In this document: piece by piece, positions 47,314-55,706 of the stretch
Layout: the number at the start of each line of letters is the position of its first letter
Position numbering within the stretch: position 1 is the stretch's first letter
Assembly: GCF_900105885.1 (NCBI RefSeq)
Contig: NZ_LT629780.1
Coordinates: forward strand, 1,364,001 to 1,428,000
Origin: Pseudomonas guangdongensis
GTDB taxonomy: Bacteria > Pseudomonadota > Gammaproteobacteria > Pseudomonadales > Pseudomonadaceae
Direction: 5' to 3'
DNA: 64,000 nt
Notes under the pieces: model-generated
The model's input: the letters and a program-made list of their open reading frames with translations, nothing else
The model's database searches: none
Told to the model about the DNA's origin: nothing
Program-made: the position numbers and the translations under genes

Positions 47314-48204
47314 TCAGTGGCTGCGCGCGACGATGTAGCGGGCCAGCTCGCGCAGGGCGTCGGCGCGCTGGTCGAACGGCTCCAGCGCGGCCAGTGCCTG
47401 GTCGCGCAGGGCCAGGGCGTAGGCCTTGGCGGCGTCGAGGCCGAGCAGCGCCGGGTAGGTGGGCTTGTCGTGGGCCTGATCCTTGCCCTGGGTCTTGCCG
47501 AGGGTCGCGGTGTCGCTCTCCACGTCGAGGATGTCGTCCTGCACCTGGAAGGCCAGGCCGATGGCGCGGGCGTAGCGCTGCAGGGCGTCGAGGCTGGCGG
47601 CGTCGCTGCGGCCGCTGGCCAGGGCGCCGAGGCACACGCTGGCCTCGATCAGCGCGCCGGTCTTGTGCCGGTGCATGGTTTCCAGCGCGGCCTGGTCGAG
47701 CTGCACGCCCACCGAGCCGAGGTCGATGGCCTGGCCGCCGACCATGCCCGCCGGCCCCGCGGCGCGGGCCAGGCGGGCGACCATCGCCAGCCGGGTGTCG
47801 GCGTCCTGGGGGTTATGCGCGGCATCGGCGAGCACCTCGAAGGCCAGCGCCTGCAGGCCGTCGCCGGCGAGGATGGCGCAGGCCTCGTCGAAAGCGATGT
47901 GGGTGGTCGGCTGGCCGCGGCGCAGGTCGTCGTCGTCCATCGCCGGCAGGTCGTCGTGGACCAGCGAGTAGGCATGCACCAGCTCCACCGCGCAGGCCGC
48001 GCCGTCGGCCCGCTCGGCGCCGCCGCCGAGGGCTTCGCAGGCGGCGTAGGCGAGCAGCGGGCGCACGCGCTTGCCGCCGTTGACCACGCTGTAGGCCATC
48101 GCCTGGTAGAGCCGCCGCAGTTCGGCGCGCGGCGCGGCGAACAGGCGGCGCAGCGCGGCGTCGACGCGGCCCTGGCAGGCGGCCTGGTAGTCCTTGAGGT
48201 TCAT
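47314..48204 (-). CDS. ispA: (2E,6E)-farnesyl diphosphate synthase
   Basis: 296 residues. First Asp-rich motif [38 protein letters not shown], second motif [13 protein letters not shown] and [16 protein letters not shown]. It condenses DMAPP/GPP with IPP to farnesyl diphosphate for quinone and undecaprenyl chains. ATG 48204 overlaps the xseB stop (ATGA). The xseB-ispA-dxs order is a conserved gammaproteobacterial set. Confidence 0.96.
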   Translation of the reverse strand: MNLKDYQAACQGRVDAALRRLFAAPRAELRRLYQAMAYSVVNGGKRVRPLLAYAACEALGGGAERADGAACAVELVHAYSLVHDDLPAMDDDDLRRGQPTTHIAFDEACAILAGDGLQALAFEVLADAAHNPQDADTRLAMVARLARAAGPAGMVGGQAIDLGSVGVQLDQAALETMHRHKTGALIEASVCLGALASGRSDAASLDALQRYARAIGLAFQVQDDILDVESDTATLGKTQGKDQAHDKPTYPALLGLDAAKAYALALRDQALAALEPFDQRADALRELARYIVARSH

Positions 48205-48446
48205 GGCGCGGGGGACTCCGGGTCGAAGGGGACGCTGTGCGCGGCGTCGCCCTGGCCGAGCAGCATCTGCACCTTCTGCTCGGCCTGGCCGAGCGCGCCC
48301 TGGCACTCGCGGGTCAGGCGGATGCCCTGCTCGAAGGCGGCCAGCGAGTCCTCCAGGGACAGCTCGCCGCTTTCCAGGCGCTCGACCAGGGTCTGCAGTT
48401 CGCCAAGCGACTGCTCGAAATCGGGGGCGGTTTTCTTGCGAGCCAT
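48201..48446 (-). CDS. xseB: Exodeoxyribonuclease VII small subunit
   Basis: 81 residues. [54 protein letters not shown] is the diagnostic helical hairpin that wraps the XseA large subunit. The acidic C-terminal tail is short. First gene of xseB-ispA(-dxs). xseA is not in the window. A promoter lies 34 bases upstream. Confidence 0.95.
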   Translation of the reverse strand: MARKKTAPDFEQSLGELQTLVERLESGELSLEDSLAAFEQGIRLTRECQGALGQAEQKVQMLLGQGDAAHSVPFDPESPAP

Positions 48447-48479
48447 GGCGGCACTCTCGAACGGCGAAAAACGGGCGCG

Positions 48480-48508
48480 ACACTAGCAGAGCGGCGAACG
48501 ACGGGCAA
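48480..48508 (-). promoter_or_regulatory. Promoter of xseB-ispA
   Basis: -35 TTGCCC (48508-48503), 17-bp spacer ending in TGC, -10 TAGTGT (48485-48480), then CGCGCCC. Confidence 0.5.
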
Positions 48509-48528
48509 ACGGCAGCCGGACGGCGGGG

Positions 48529-48557
48529 GCGCATACCGCCCCGGCGGCGGTATGCGC
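48529..48557 (-). terminator. Hairpin after the TauE/SafE gene
   Basis: GCGCATACCGCC (48529-48540), loop CCGGC, GGCGGTATGCGC (48546-48557), 12 bp after the stop. No U-tract, so rho-independent action is doubtful. Confidence 0.45.
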
Positions 48558-48569
48558 GGGCGCGGCGGC

Positions 48570-49340
48570 TCAGCGCCCGTAGGTGGCCCAGAAGTAGTAG
48601 CAGGTCATCGCGCTGCCGACGACGATCACTAGCAGGCGCAGCCAGCGTGCCGGCAGGCGCTCGCCGAGGGCGCCGCCCAGGTAGCCGCCGAGGGTGGCGC
48701 CGGCGAGCAGGACGGCCAGCTCGCTCCAGCTGACCCGGCCGGCGAGGATGAAGGTCAGGCTGGCGACGCTGTAGATCACCGCCGAGATCAGGTTCTTCAG
48801 CGCGTTGGCGCGGGCCAGGGCGTGGCCCTCGATGGAGAAGGCGGCCAGTTGCAGGATGCCCATGCCGGCGCCGAAGTAGCCACCGTACACCGAGACCAGC
48901 GCGTGGGCGGCCAGCGACAGCGGACCGTGGGGCGGCACGGCGCCGGCCTCGCGGCGCCGCGCGGCGAGCAGGCGGCCGAGCCAGGGGCTGGCGGCGAACA
49001 GGGCGGTGGCGGCCAGCAGCAGCCAGGGGATCAGCACGCGGAACACGCTGTCGCCGCCGGCCAGCAGCAACAGGCCGCCGCCGAGGCCGCCGGCCAGCCC
49101 GGCCGCCAGCAGCGGCAGCAGGTAGCCGCCCAGCGGGCGCAGCGAGCCGCGCGCCGCCCAGGCGCCGGCGAGGCTCGCCGGCCACAGCGCCACCGCGTTG
49201 GTGGCGTTGGCGGTGACCGGCGGCAGGCCGGCGGCCAGCAGCGCCGGGAAGGAGAAGAAGGTGCCGCCGCCGGCCAGGGCGTTCATGCCGCCGGCAGCCA
49301 GGCCGGCGAACAGCAGCAGGAGAAGGTCGCTCGGGTTCAT
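48570..49340 (-). CDS. TauE/SafE-family sulfite/anion permease
   Basis: 256 residues, about eight hydrophobic helices, with the family start DLLLLLFAGLAAGGMNALAGGGTFFSFPALLAAGLPPVTANATNAVAL. The inverted-repeat counterpart appears later as LVSVYGGYFGAGMGILQLA. Family members export sulfite, sulfoacetate or related C2-C3 anions across the inner membrane. The substrate here is unknown. There is no clear Shine-Dalgarno before ATG 49340. It lies 84 bp downstream of cheZ on the same strand and could share its transcript. Confidence 0.87.
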   Translation of the reverse strand: MNPSDLLLLLFAGLAAGGMNALAGGGTFFSFPALLAAGLPPVTANATNAVALWPASLAGAWAARGSLRPLGGYLLPLLAAGLAGGLGGGLLLLAGGDSVFRVLIPWLLLAATALFAASPWLGRLLAARRREAGAVPPHGPLSLAAHALVSVYGGYFGAGMGILQLAAFSIEGHALARANALKNLISAVIYSVASLTFILAGRVSWSELAVLLAGATLGGYLGGALGERLPARWLRLLVIVVGSAMTCYYFWATYGR

Positions 49341-49424
49341 GTGGGGGGACTCGGGCAGAGGGCGAGCCGCGCCGCGGGCGGCCGGTGGGAGGCCTGCCCG
49401 TGCCGGCGTGCCGGAGGGGGCGGG

Positions 49425-50087
49425 TCAGAAGCCCAGTTCGGCGAGCAGGTCGTCGACCTGGTCCTGGTTGGCCAGGGCGCTGCCTTCGGTCGGCTTGATC
49501 TGCGGGCCGTTGAGCAGCTGCGGCTCGGAGTGCTGGCGGCGCTCCTCTTCGGCGCGGGCCAGTTGTTCGAGGAGGGCCTTCTCGCAGACGTCGGGGCGGC
49601 CACTGAGCAGCACCTGCATGAGCTGGCGCTCGATCTGGCGGATCAGGTCCATCATCTTCTTGATCACCTGGCCGGTGAGGTCCTGGAAGTCCTGGGCCAT
49701 GAGGATTTCCAGCAGTTCGGCCTGGGTGGCCTGGGTGTGGCGCGGCACCTCGGCGAGGTAGTCGCGGGTGGCCTGCGCCAGCGCCTGGGCGCTGGTCGCG
49801 TCCTGCTCCAGCGGATTGGCGAACCAGGCCTGCCAGCGCGTTTCCAGGGCCGTGGCGCCCTGGGTCAGGCTGTCCTGCAGCGGTTGCGCGCGGTCGACGG
49901 CGTTGAGCGCGCGCTCGGCGGCCTGTTCGGTCATCGCGGCGATGTAGCCGAGGCGGTCCTGGGCGTCGGGGATGGCCTGGGCGGCCTTCTCGATCTCCTT
50001 GTCCAGGCCCAGTTCGCGCATGCTGTCGCGCAGCATGTGGGTCATCTGGCCGATGCGCTGGATCAGTTCGCTGGGGACGTTGCTCAT
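49425..50087 (-). CDS. cheZ: CheZ-type chemotaxis protein phosphatase, stand-alone
   Basis: 220 residues. The active-site helix AQDFQDLTGQVIKKMMDLI keeps the catalytic Asp and Gln (D136 and Q140, equal to D143/Q147 of E. coli CheZ), and the C-terminal CheY-binding tail reads NQDQVDDLLAELGF. The long helical hairpin between residues 5 and 165 fits. It removes phosphate from CheY-P and so resets the flagellar motor. A strong AAGGAGG/AAGGA precedes ATG. It is shorter than CheZ of pseudomonad che operons (about 260) and no cheY or cheA is nearby, which is unusual. Confidence 0.9.
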   Translation of the reverse strand: MSNVPSELIQRIGQMTHMLRDSMRELGLDKEIEKAAQAIPDAQDRLGYIAAMTEQAAERALNAVDRAQPLQDSLTQGATALETRWQAWFANPLEQDATSAQALAQATRDYLAEVPRHTQATQAELLEILMAQDFQDLTGQVIKKMMDLIRQIERQLMQVLLSGRPDVCEKALLEQLARAEEERRQHSEPQLLNGPQIKPTEGSALANQDQVDDLLAELGF

Positions 50088-50251
50088 CTTCCTTATCCTC
50101 CTTGGTGGTGGTGCCGGTCCCCGTCCTGGTCGGGCCTGTGGGTTGTCCGCCTGCGGCGTTGCCGGGCAGTGGCGCGCCGCGCGCGGCGGGGCTGGAACCG
50201 TGTCGGCGGCTATTCTGGCATTCCTGGCGCGCGGCTGGCTGCGCTTTTCGC

Positions 50252-52636
50252 CTAACGGACGCTCGCGTCGCTGCGCGCGGGGCTGGCCAGCGCGGTGCAG
50301 GCCGCGGCGGTCTGCGGGCGGCCGAAGAGGAAACCCTGCAGGCAGTGGCAGCCGTTGAGGCGCAGGAACGCGGCCTGGCGCTCGTTCTCCACACCCTCGG
50401 CGATCACCCGCATGCCCAGCTGGCCGGCGATCATCAGGATGCCGCGCACCAGGGCGGTGGACTCGCGCTGTTCGGGCAGGCCGGCGACGAACTGGCGGTC
50501 GATCTTCACCCCGTCGAAGGGGAAGCGCTGCAGGTAGGCCAGCGAGGCGTAGCCAGTGCCGAAGTCGTCGAGGAACAGCGACAGCCCGGCGGCCTTGAGG
50601 GTCAGCAGGCAGTCGATGATCTGCTGGTCGGCGTCCAGCAGGCTGCTTTCGGTGATCTCCAGTTCCAGGCGCCAGGCCGGCGCGCGCTCCTCGGCGATGA
50701 TCGTCAGCAGGGTGCCGGCGAGGTCGCTCTGGCGGAAATCCAGCGGCGACAGGTTGACCGCGATGCCCCAGTCCAGGCCCATGTCCTGCCACTGGCGCAG
50801 CTGCCGGCAGGCCTGGCGGAAGGTCCAGCGGGTGGCGGCGAGGATCAGCCCGCTGTCTTCCAGCACCGGCATGAACAGGCCCGGGCTGACCAGCCCGCGG
50901 CTCGGCGAGTGCCAGCGCAGCAGCGCCTCGAAGGAGCGCGGGCGGCCGTCGCCGTCGACCTGCGGCTGGTAGTACAGCTCGAACTCGTCGTGGGCCAGGG
51001 CGTGGCGCAGTTCGTCTTCGAGCTGGTGGCGCAGGTCGGCCTCCTCGGCCAGCCGGGTGTCGAAGTGCGCCAGGCGGTTCCGCCCGCTGCCCTTGGCGTG
51101 GTAGAGGGCCAGATCGGCCTGCTTGAGCAGCTGGGTGGCGCTGCCCTGGCCGCCCTGCTGCACGGTGATGCCGATGCTCGGGCTGCTGAACAGTTCGTAC
51201 TGGCGCACCTGGAACGGCTGGCGGAAGGCCTCCAGCAGGCGCTCGGCGAGGGCCTCGGCCTGCTCGCTGAGGGCGCCCTGGAGGAGGATGACGAACTCGT
51301 CGCCGCCGAGGCGGGCGAGCAGCGCCTCGGCCGGCGCGTGGCGGCGCAGGCGCTCGGTGACGCCGCGCAGCAGCAGGTCGCCGACGTCGTGGCCGAGGGT
51401 GTCGTTGATGTGCTTGAAGTGGTCGAGGTCGAGGAACAGCAGCGCCTGCGCCTGGTGCTGCTGCAGGCCCTGTTCGAGGCGCGCGAGCAACTGGGCGCGG
51501 TTGGCGGCGCCGGTCAGCGAGTCGAAGTGGGCCAGGTGATGCAGGCGGCTTTCGGCCTGCTTGCGGTCGCTGATGTCGCGCACCAGCAGCAGCTGCAGCG
51601 GCTGGCCGCCGCGCTGGAACGGCGTGCAGGACACCTCCACCGGGAAGCTGCCGTGCTGGCGCCGGGCGTTGAACTCCAGGCAGCGGTTGGCCTGGGTGGC
51701 CAGGCGCGTCCAGGCGTCGGGTTCGAGCAGCAGGGCGCCCAGGGCGACGCCGTGCAGCTGCCCGGCGTCGCGGGCGAACAGTAGGGCGGCGGCTGGGTTG
51801 GCGGCGTCGATGCGGCCCTGGTCGTCGACCACCAGCATGCCCACCGGGGCGGCGTCGATCAGGCTGCGCAGCTGCTGTTCGCTGTCCTGCAGGGCGCGGC
51901 GGTCGCTCTCGAGCTGCTCGAACATGCGGTTGCAGCGCCGCGCCAGTTGGCCGATCTCGTCGTTGCCGCGGTCATCGGCGCGGCGCTGCCGCTGGCCGGC
52001 GGCGAAGGCGTCGGCGACCTGGCCGAGGGCGGCCAGACGGCGGGTGACCAGGCGGTCGTAGAGCTGGTTGAGCAGCGCGCCGAGGGCCAGCAACAGCAGC
52101 AGGGTCTCGCCCAGCTGCAGCCAGGCGTTGCGGGTCTGGCGGGCCAGCATGGGTGCGAAGTTCCACTCCACCAGCAGGGCGTGCTCGGGCGTCTGGGTCA
52201 GCCCCTGGGGGGCGCGCAGCGGATAGAGGGCGACGAAGCTGTGGCCGCCGAGCGGGTGCCATTGCGGGCGGCCGTGGGCGATCTGCGCGGCCAGCGGCAT
52301 CTCCGCCAGCCAGGGCTGCCGGGCGGGCTCGCGGTCGAGGCGCGAGCTGGCCAGCGGCGCCAGCTGGCGGTCGATCACCGAAGCCCAGCGCACCCCCTCC
52401 AGGCTGGCCAGGTCGGCCAGGGCGGTCTGCAGCTCCTTGAGGCGCTGCTGGCGCAGATGGTCGCTGAGGTTGGCCTGCTGCAGGGCGAGGATCTCGCTGG
52501 CGTGGCGCTGCCAGGTGGCTTCCAGGTCGCGCTCCAGGCGCGGCATGTTCAGGCCGGTGAGCAGCAGCACGGCGAGCAGGCCGAACAGGGCCAGCAGCAG
52601 GGGGATCGAGCGGCGCAGCGACAGGCGTCTCAGCAT
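50252..52636 (-). CDS. Membrane sensor GGDEF-EAL protein (HAMP-PAS-GGDEF-EAL)
   Basis: 794 residues. TM1 at 10-30, a periplasmic domain of about 140 residues, TM2 at 175-195, HAMP to about 248, PAS at 252-365, GGDEF at 366-535 and EAL at 540-785. Catalytic residues look intact in both output domains: GGDEF (444-448), EALLRW (570-575), DDFGTG (690-695), K711 and EGVEN. No RxxD inhibitory site five residues before GGDEF. It could make or, more likely, break c-di-GMP. The start overlaps the stop of a binding-lipoprotein gene by 7 bp, so that protein may be its periplasmic sensor partner. Confidence 0.92.
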   Translation of the reverse strand: MLRRLSLRRSIPLLLALFGLLAVLLLTGLNMPRLERDLEATWQRHASEILALQQANLSDHLRQQRLKELQTALADLASLEGVRWASVIDRQLAPLASSRLDREPARQPWLAEMPLAAQIAHGRPQWHPLGGHSFVALYPLRAPQGLTQTPEHALLVEWNFAPMLARQTRNAWLQLGETLLLLLALGALLNQLYDRLVTRRLAALGQVADAFAAGQRQRRADDRGNDEIGQLARRCNRMFEQLESDRRALQDSEQQLRSLIDAAPVGMLVVDDQGRIDAANPAAALLFARDAGQLHGVALGALLLEPDAWTRLATQANRCLEFNARRQHGSFPVEVSCTPFQRGGQPLQLLLVRDISDRKQAESRLHHLAHFDSLTGAANRAQLLARLEQGLQQHQAQALLFLDLDHFKHINDTLGHDVGDLLLRGVTERLRRHAPAEALLARLGGDEFVILLQGALSEQAEALAERLLEAFRQPFQVRQYELFSSPSIGITVQQGGQGSATQLLKQADLALYHAKGSGRNRLAHFDTRLAEEADLRHQLEDELRHALAHDEFELYYQPQVDGDGRPRSFEALLRWHSPSRGLVSPGLFMPVLEDSGLILAATRWTFRQACRQLRQWQDMGLDWGIAVNLSPLDFRQSDLAGTLLTIIAEERAPAWRLELEITESSLLDADQQIIDCLLTLKAAGLSLFLDDFGTGYASLAYLQRFPFDGVKIDRQFVAGLPEQRESTALVRGILMIAGQLGMRVIAEGVENERQAAFLRLNGCHCLQGFLFGRPQTAAACTALASPARSDASVR

Positions 52637-53562
52637 TGCGCGCTCCGGCACGGCGCCGGCAGCAGGCTGCCGGTGTCGATGGCGCTGGCGAGCAGGCCGT
52701 GGCTGCGCATGAAGGCGTGCAGGCTGTCGAGGCGCTCGGCCAGGCGGCCGTCGTCGAGCAGGCGCCGGTTGAGCGCCCGGTCGCCCAGCTGCAGGCCGTC
52801 GACGGTGAGGTGCAGGGTTTCTTGGTCGATGCCCAGGCGCCGGCTCAGCCGCGCATCGGCCTGCTCGTGGTTGTCGTGCCACTCGCGCAGGCTGTCGAAC
52901 CACAGCGCGCGCAGCTGCTCGCGGCGTTGCGCGCTGATGCGCCCGCGCTCGACCACCAGCACGTCGATCACCGTGTCCGGCAGGGCGCGGGTGTCGAGCA
53001 GGCGCCGCGCGCCGGCGGCGAGGAAGGCCGGCTCCTCGGTGGCGAAGCTGATCGCCGCGTCGATGCGCCCGGCGCCCAGCGCCTCGGCATGTTCGTGAAT
53101 CGGCAGGCTGACCACCTGCACGTCGCGCTCGGCCAGGCCGGCCAGCTCCAGGGTGCGGGCTAGCAGGTGGCCGCCGAGGGCGCCGGTTTCCACGCCGATG
53201 CGCTGGCCGGCCAGCTCCTGCGGGCGGCCGATGCCGGGGCGGGCGTAGAGCACGTCGGCGCCGGCGGAAATATTGGTGATCAGGAGGATTTCCAGGTCGT
53301 GGCCGCGGGCCGCCAGTTGCAGGGCTTCGTCGAGGGTGAGCAGGGCGGCGTCCAGCAGGTTGTTGTCGAAGGCGCGCAGCACGCCGGTGGCGTGGGGGTA
53401 TTCGAGCAACTGGATGCCCTGGCTCTGCAGCCAGCCGAGGTCGTCGGCCAGGTACACCGGGCCGTAGCCGGGCCAGCGGTTGCCGCCGATGCGCAGGGAC
53501 TCGGGCTCGCCGGAGCAGGCCAGCAGCGAGCACAGCAGCGAGATGAGCAGGAACAGACGCAT
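52630..53562 (-). CDS. Periplasmic NMT1/SsuA-like substrate-binding lipoprotein
   Basis: 310 residues. Signal and lipobox (LLISLLCSLLAC, Cys16), then a SBP_bac/NMT1 fold: LRIGGNRWPGYGPVYLADDLGW, DAALLTLDEALQLAARG, ISAGADVLYARPGI, GQRIGVETGALGGHLLARTL, GRIDAAISFATEEPAFLAAG. Such proteins bind taurine, nitrate or thiamine precursors for ABC import. No ABC partners are present; instead it is translationally coupled to a membrane GGDEF-EAL protein, so a signalling role is likelier than transport. AAGG precedes ATG 53562. Confidence 0.85.
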   Translation of the reverse strand: MRLFLLISLLCSLLACSGEPESLRIGGNRWPGYGPVYLADDLGWLQSQGIQLLEYPHATGVLRAFDNNLLDAALLTLDEALQLAARGHDLEILLITNISAGADVLYARPGIGRPQELAGQRIGVETGALGGHLLARTLELAGLAERDVQVVSLPIHEHAEALGAGRIDAAISFATEEPAFLAAGARRLLDTRALPDTVIDVLVVERGRISAQRREQLRALWFDSLREWHDNHEQADARLSRRLGIDQETLHLTVDGLQLGDRALNRRLLDDGRLAERLDSLHAFMRSHGLLASAIDTGSLLPAPCRSAQC

Positions 53563-53644
53563 GGACGGACCTTGGCGGCCGGAGGACGCGTCACCTTAGC
53601 GGAACGGCCGGGCGATGAAAATCCGTCACAGATCAAGCAAACGT

Positions 53645-53676
53645 AAAAAAGCCGGCTTGTGGCCGGCTTTTTCTTG
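53645..53676 (-). terminator. Bidirectional terminator after ppa
   Basis: AAAAAGCCGGC (53646-53656) pairs with GCCGGCTTTTT (53662-53672). U-runs flank both sides. It ends ppa on the minus strand, 17 bp past the stop. Confidence 0.88.
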
Positions 53677-53688
53677 GCGGTTTTCGGC

Positions 53689-54216
53689 TTACTTCTGGTA
53701 CGCCGCAACGGCCTTGAGAATCACCTGGCGCGCCTCTTCGGCGTCGCCCCAGCTTTCCACCTTGACCCACTTGCCCGGTTCGAGATCCTTGTAGTTCTCG
53801 AAGAAGTGCTTGATCTGCTCGATCAGCAGGTTCGGCAGGTCGGTGTAGTTCTGCACGTCCTTGTAGAGCACGGTCAGCTTGTCGTGGGGCACGGCCAGCA
53901 CCTTGGCGTCGCCGCCGCCCTCGTCGCTCATGTGCAGGATGCCGACCGGACGGGCGCGCACCACCGAACCCGGGGCGACCGGATAGGGGGTCACCACCAG
54001 CACGTCGAGCGGGTCGCCGTCGTCGGCCAGGGTGTTGGGGATGTAGCCGTAGTTGGCCGGGTAGAACATCGGCGTGGCCATGAAGCGGTCGACGAACAGC
54101 GCATCGCTGTCCTTGTCGATCTCGTACTTGATCGGCGCGTGGTTGGCGGGGATCTCGATGGCGACGTAGATGTCGTTCGGCAGGTCCTTGCCTGCCGGGA
54201 TGTTGCTGTAGCTCAT
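53689..54216 (-). CDS. ppa: Inorganic pyrophosphatase (family I)
   Basis: 175 residues. Catalytic [14 protein letters not shown] (D66, D68, D71), [17 protein letters not shown] and [12 protein letters not shown] match family I soluble enzymes. It hydrolyses pyrophosphate from biosynthetic reactions in the cytoplasm. GGAG lies 6 bases before ATG 54216. Monocistronic with its own terminator. Confidence 0.97.
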   Translation of the reverse strand: MSYSNIPAGKDLPNDIYVAIEIPANHAPIKYEIDKDSDALFVDRFMATPMFYPANYGYIPNTLADDGDPLDVLVVTPYPVAPGSVVRARPVGILHMSDEGGGDAKVLAVPHDKLTVLYKDVQNYTDLPNLLIEQIKHFFENYKDLEPGKWVKVESWGDAEEARQVILKAVAAYQK

Positions 54217-54253
54217 GGTGACTCCAAAGGGTCAGGCCAAAAATTGCCGGCGA

Positions 54254-55075
54254 TTATAGGGCGATTCCCGCCCCCGTGCCATGCTGCTGGGCGCCAGCCA
54301 GCGGCGCGGCCAGGCGGCTCAGCGGGTCCTGGCGGTAGAACAGCGCCAACTGCGCGTAGACCGCCGGAAAGGCGGCGTGCAGCAGGTCGGGGGCGCTGAA
54401 GAAGTATTCGCTGGTGACGGCGAAGAACTCGCCGGGGTTTTCCGCGGCGTAGGGGTCGATGGCGGTTTCGGCGTCGGGGTTGCGGTCCAGTTCGGCGTTG
54501 AGGCGGTCGTAGGCCGCCTGCAGGGCCGCGGCCCAGTCGCCGATGCGCATGTCCGGGTGCAGCGGCGGCAGGCCGTTGGCGTCGCCGTTGAGCATGTCCA
54601 GCTTGTGGGCCAGCTCGTGGATCGGCAGGTTGTAGCCGTCCAGGCCGCCGCTGGCGGCGACCCCGGGCCAGGCGAGGATCACCGGGCCCTGCTGCCAGGC
54701 CTCGCCGCTGCGCTCGTCGTCCCAGGCGTGCTCGATGCCGGCCTCGTCGCGGTAGCGCTGCGGGCTGAGGAAGTCGTCGGGATACAGCACCAGCTCGTGG
54801 AAGCCTTGGTACCAGTCCAGGTCCGGCAGGTGCAGCAGCGGCAGGCAGGCCTGCGCGGCCAGGCGCAGGCGCGCCGCGTCGTCCAGCTCGACGCCGGGCA
54901 GGCAGGTCAGGTGCTTGTCGTGCAGGAACAGCACGCACAGCTCGCGCAGGCGCTGCAGTTCGCCGCCGTCCAGGCCGGCGAGCAGCGGCAGGTCGGCGCA
55001 CACGGCGCTCCACAGGGCGTCGGCGACGGGGTGGCGGGCCAGCACGCGGCGCCGGCGCCAGTTGCGGAAGAACAC
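54254..55075 (-). CDS. mtfA: MtfA-type zinc peptidase (Mlc titration factor)
   Basis: 273 residues. The zinc motif H153-E-L-A-H157 sits in NLPIHELAHKLDMLNG, with a further conserved stretch AAENPGEFFAVTSEYFF; WPGV and YQGFHELVLYP are typical of the family. In E. coli MtfA binds the glucose repressor Mlc and has aminopeptidase activity. GTG 55075 is chosen because GGAGG lies 6 bases upstream and FFRNWRRRRVLARHPV fits pseudomonad N-termini. The ATG at 55123 is an alternative without a good ribosome site. Confidence 0.88.
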   Translation of the reverse strand: MFFRNWRRRRVLARHPVADALWSAVCADLPLLAGLDGGELQRLRELCVLFLHDKHLTCLPGVELDDAARLRLAAQACLPLLHLPDLDWYQGFHELVLYPDDFLSPQRYRDEAGIEHAWDDERSGEAWQQGPVILAWPGVAASGGLDGYNLPIHELAHKLDMLNGDANGLPPLHPDMRIGDWAAALQAAYDRLNAELDRNPDAETAIDPYAAENPGEFFAVTSEYFFSAPDLLHAAFPAVYAQLALFYRQDPLSRLAAPLAGAQQHGTGAGIAL

Positions 55076-55146
55076 GGGCAACCTCCAGGATGCAGCGCGG
55101 TCGGGACGGCGATTGTACGGCATCGCCGCGCCCGTCCGCGGCGTGG

Positions 55147-55491
55147 CTACTTGCGCCGCCAGGCGCCGCCGATGCGGACGAACTGCCCCGGCGGGGTCTT
55201 GTCGATGGCCTTCTGTCCGGCCAGGGTCTCCACGTCGCGCAGGGCGATGCCGTTCTGGCTGGCCAGACGCTGGTATTCGGCGCGGCGCGCCTGGTTGATC
55301 AGCCGGGCGATCTCGGCGGCCTGGCCGCCGGCCGCGACCACGCCGAGGTAGCCGTCGGGCTGCTCGCCCAGCTGGCCGGCGCTCTTGGCCGCGGGCAGGG
55401 CGGTCATCGCGCCGGAAAGGTCGAGGGCCAGCGCCGGCAGGCTCAGGCACAGGCCCAGCAGCAGGGTGGCGATGCGCTTGGAAAGGGTCAT
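55147..55491 (-). CDS. ydbL: YdbL-like DUF1318 periplasmic protein
   Basis: 114 residues. Signal peptide MTLSKRIATLLLGLCLSLPALA, then GYLGVVAAGGQAAEIARLINQARRAEYQRLASQNGIALRDVETLAGQKAIDKTPPGQFVR, the DUF1318 pattern. In E. coli YdbL assists the YdbH-YnbE bridge, reportedly by preventing excess YnbE stacking. GAGGAG lies 6 bases before ATG. Last gene of ydbH-ynbE-ydbL. Confidence 0.9.
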   Translation of the reverse strand: MTLSKRIATLLLGLCLSLPALALDLSGAMTALPAAKSAGQLGEQPDGYLGVVAAGGQAAEIARLINQARRAEYQRLASQNGIALRDVETLAGQKAIDKTPPGQFVRIGGAWRRK

Positions 55492-55501
55492 GTCGGGCTC
55501 C

Positions 55502-55693
55502 TCAGAACAGGCCGCTGGATTCGTCGAGAATGTTGTCCAGCGCCTTGTCGACCTTGATGTAGATCTCATGCTCGATCTTCACGTTGAGGTTGATGTTGAT
55601 CGGCTCCTTGGGCGCGGCCAGCTGCACCGTGGGGGTGCAGGCGCTGGCCAGCAGGCCGAGCAGCAGGGCGCAGACCGGGCGGTGCAGGGGCAT
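55502..55693 (-). CDS. ynbE: YnbE-like small outer-membrane lipoprotein
   Basis: 63 residues. Signal and lipobox LLGLLASAC (Cys19), followed by PTVQLAAPKEPININLNVKIEHEIYIKVDKALDN, the YnbE signature, which pairs as a beta-strand edge with the groove of YdbH. It lies 13 bp after ydbH and 10 bp before ydbL. GGAGG precedes ATG. Confidence 0.9.
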   Translation of the reverse strand: MPLHRPVCALLLGLLASACTPTVQLAAPKEPININLNVKIEHEIYIKVDKALDNILDESSGLF

Positions 55694-55706
55694 GGCGAAA
55701 CCTCCT

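Noticed and set aside
47314-50394. 1026-codon minus-strand frame through ispA to cheZ
   Set aside because: Only its ispA part is real; the rest is off-frame to xseB, the TauE gene and cheZ.
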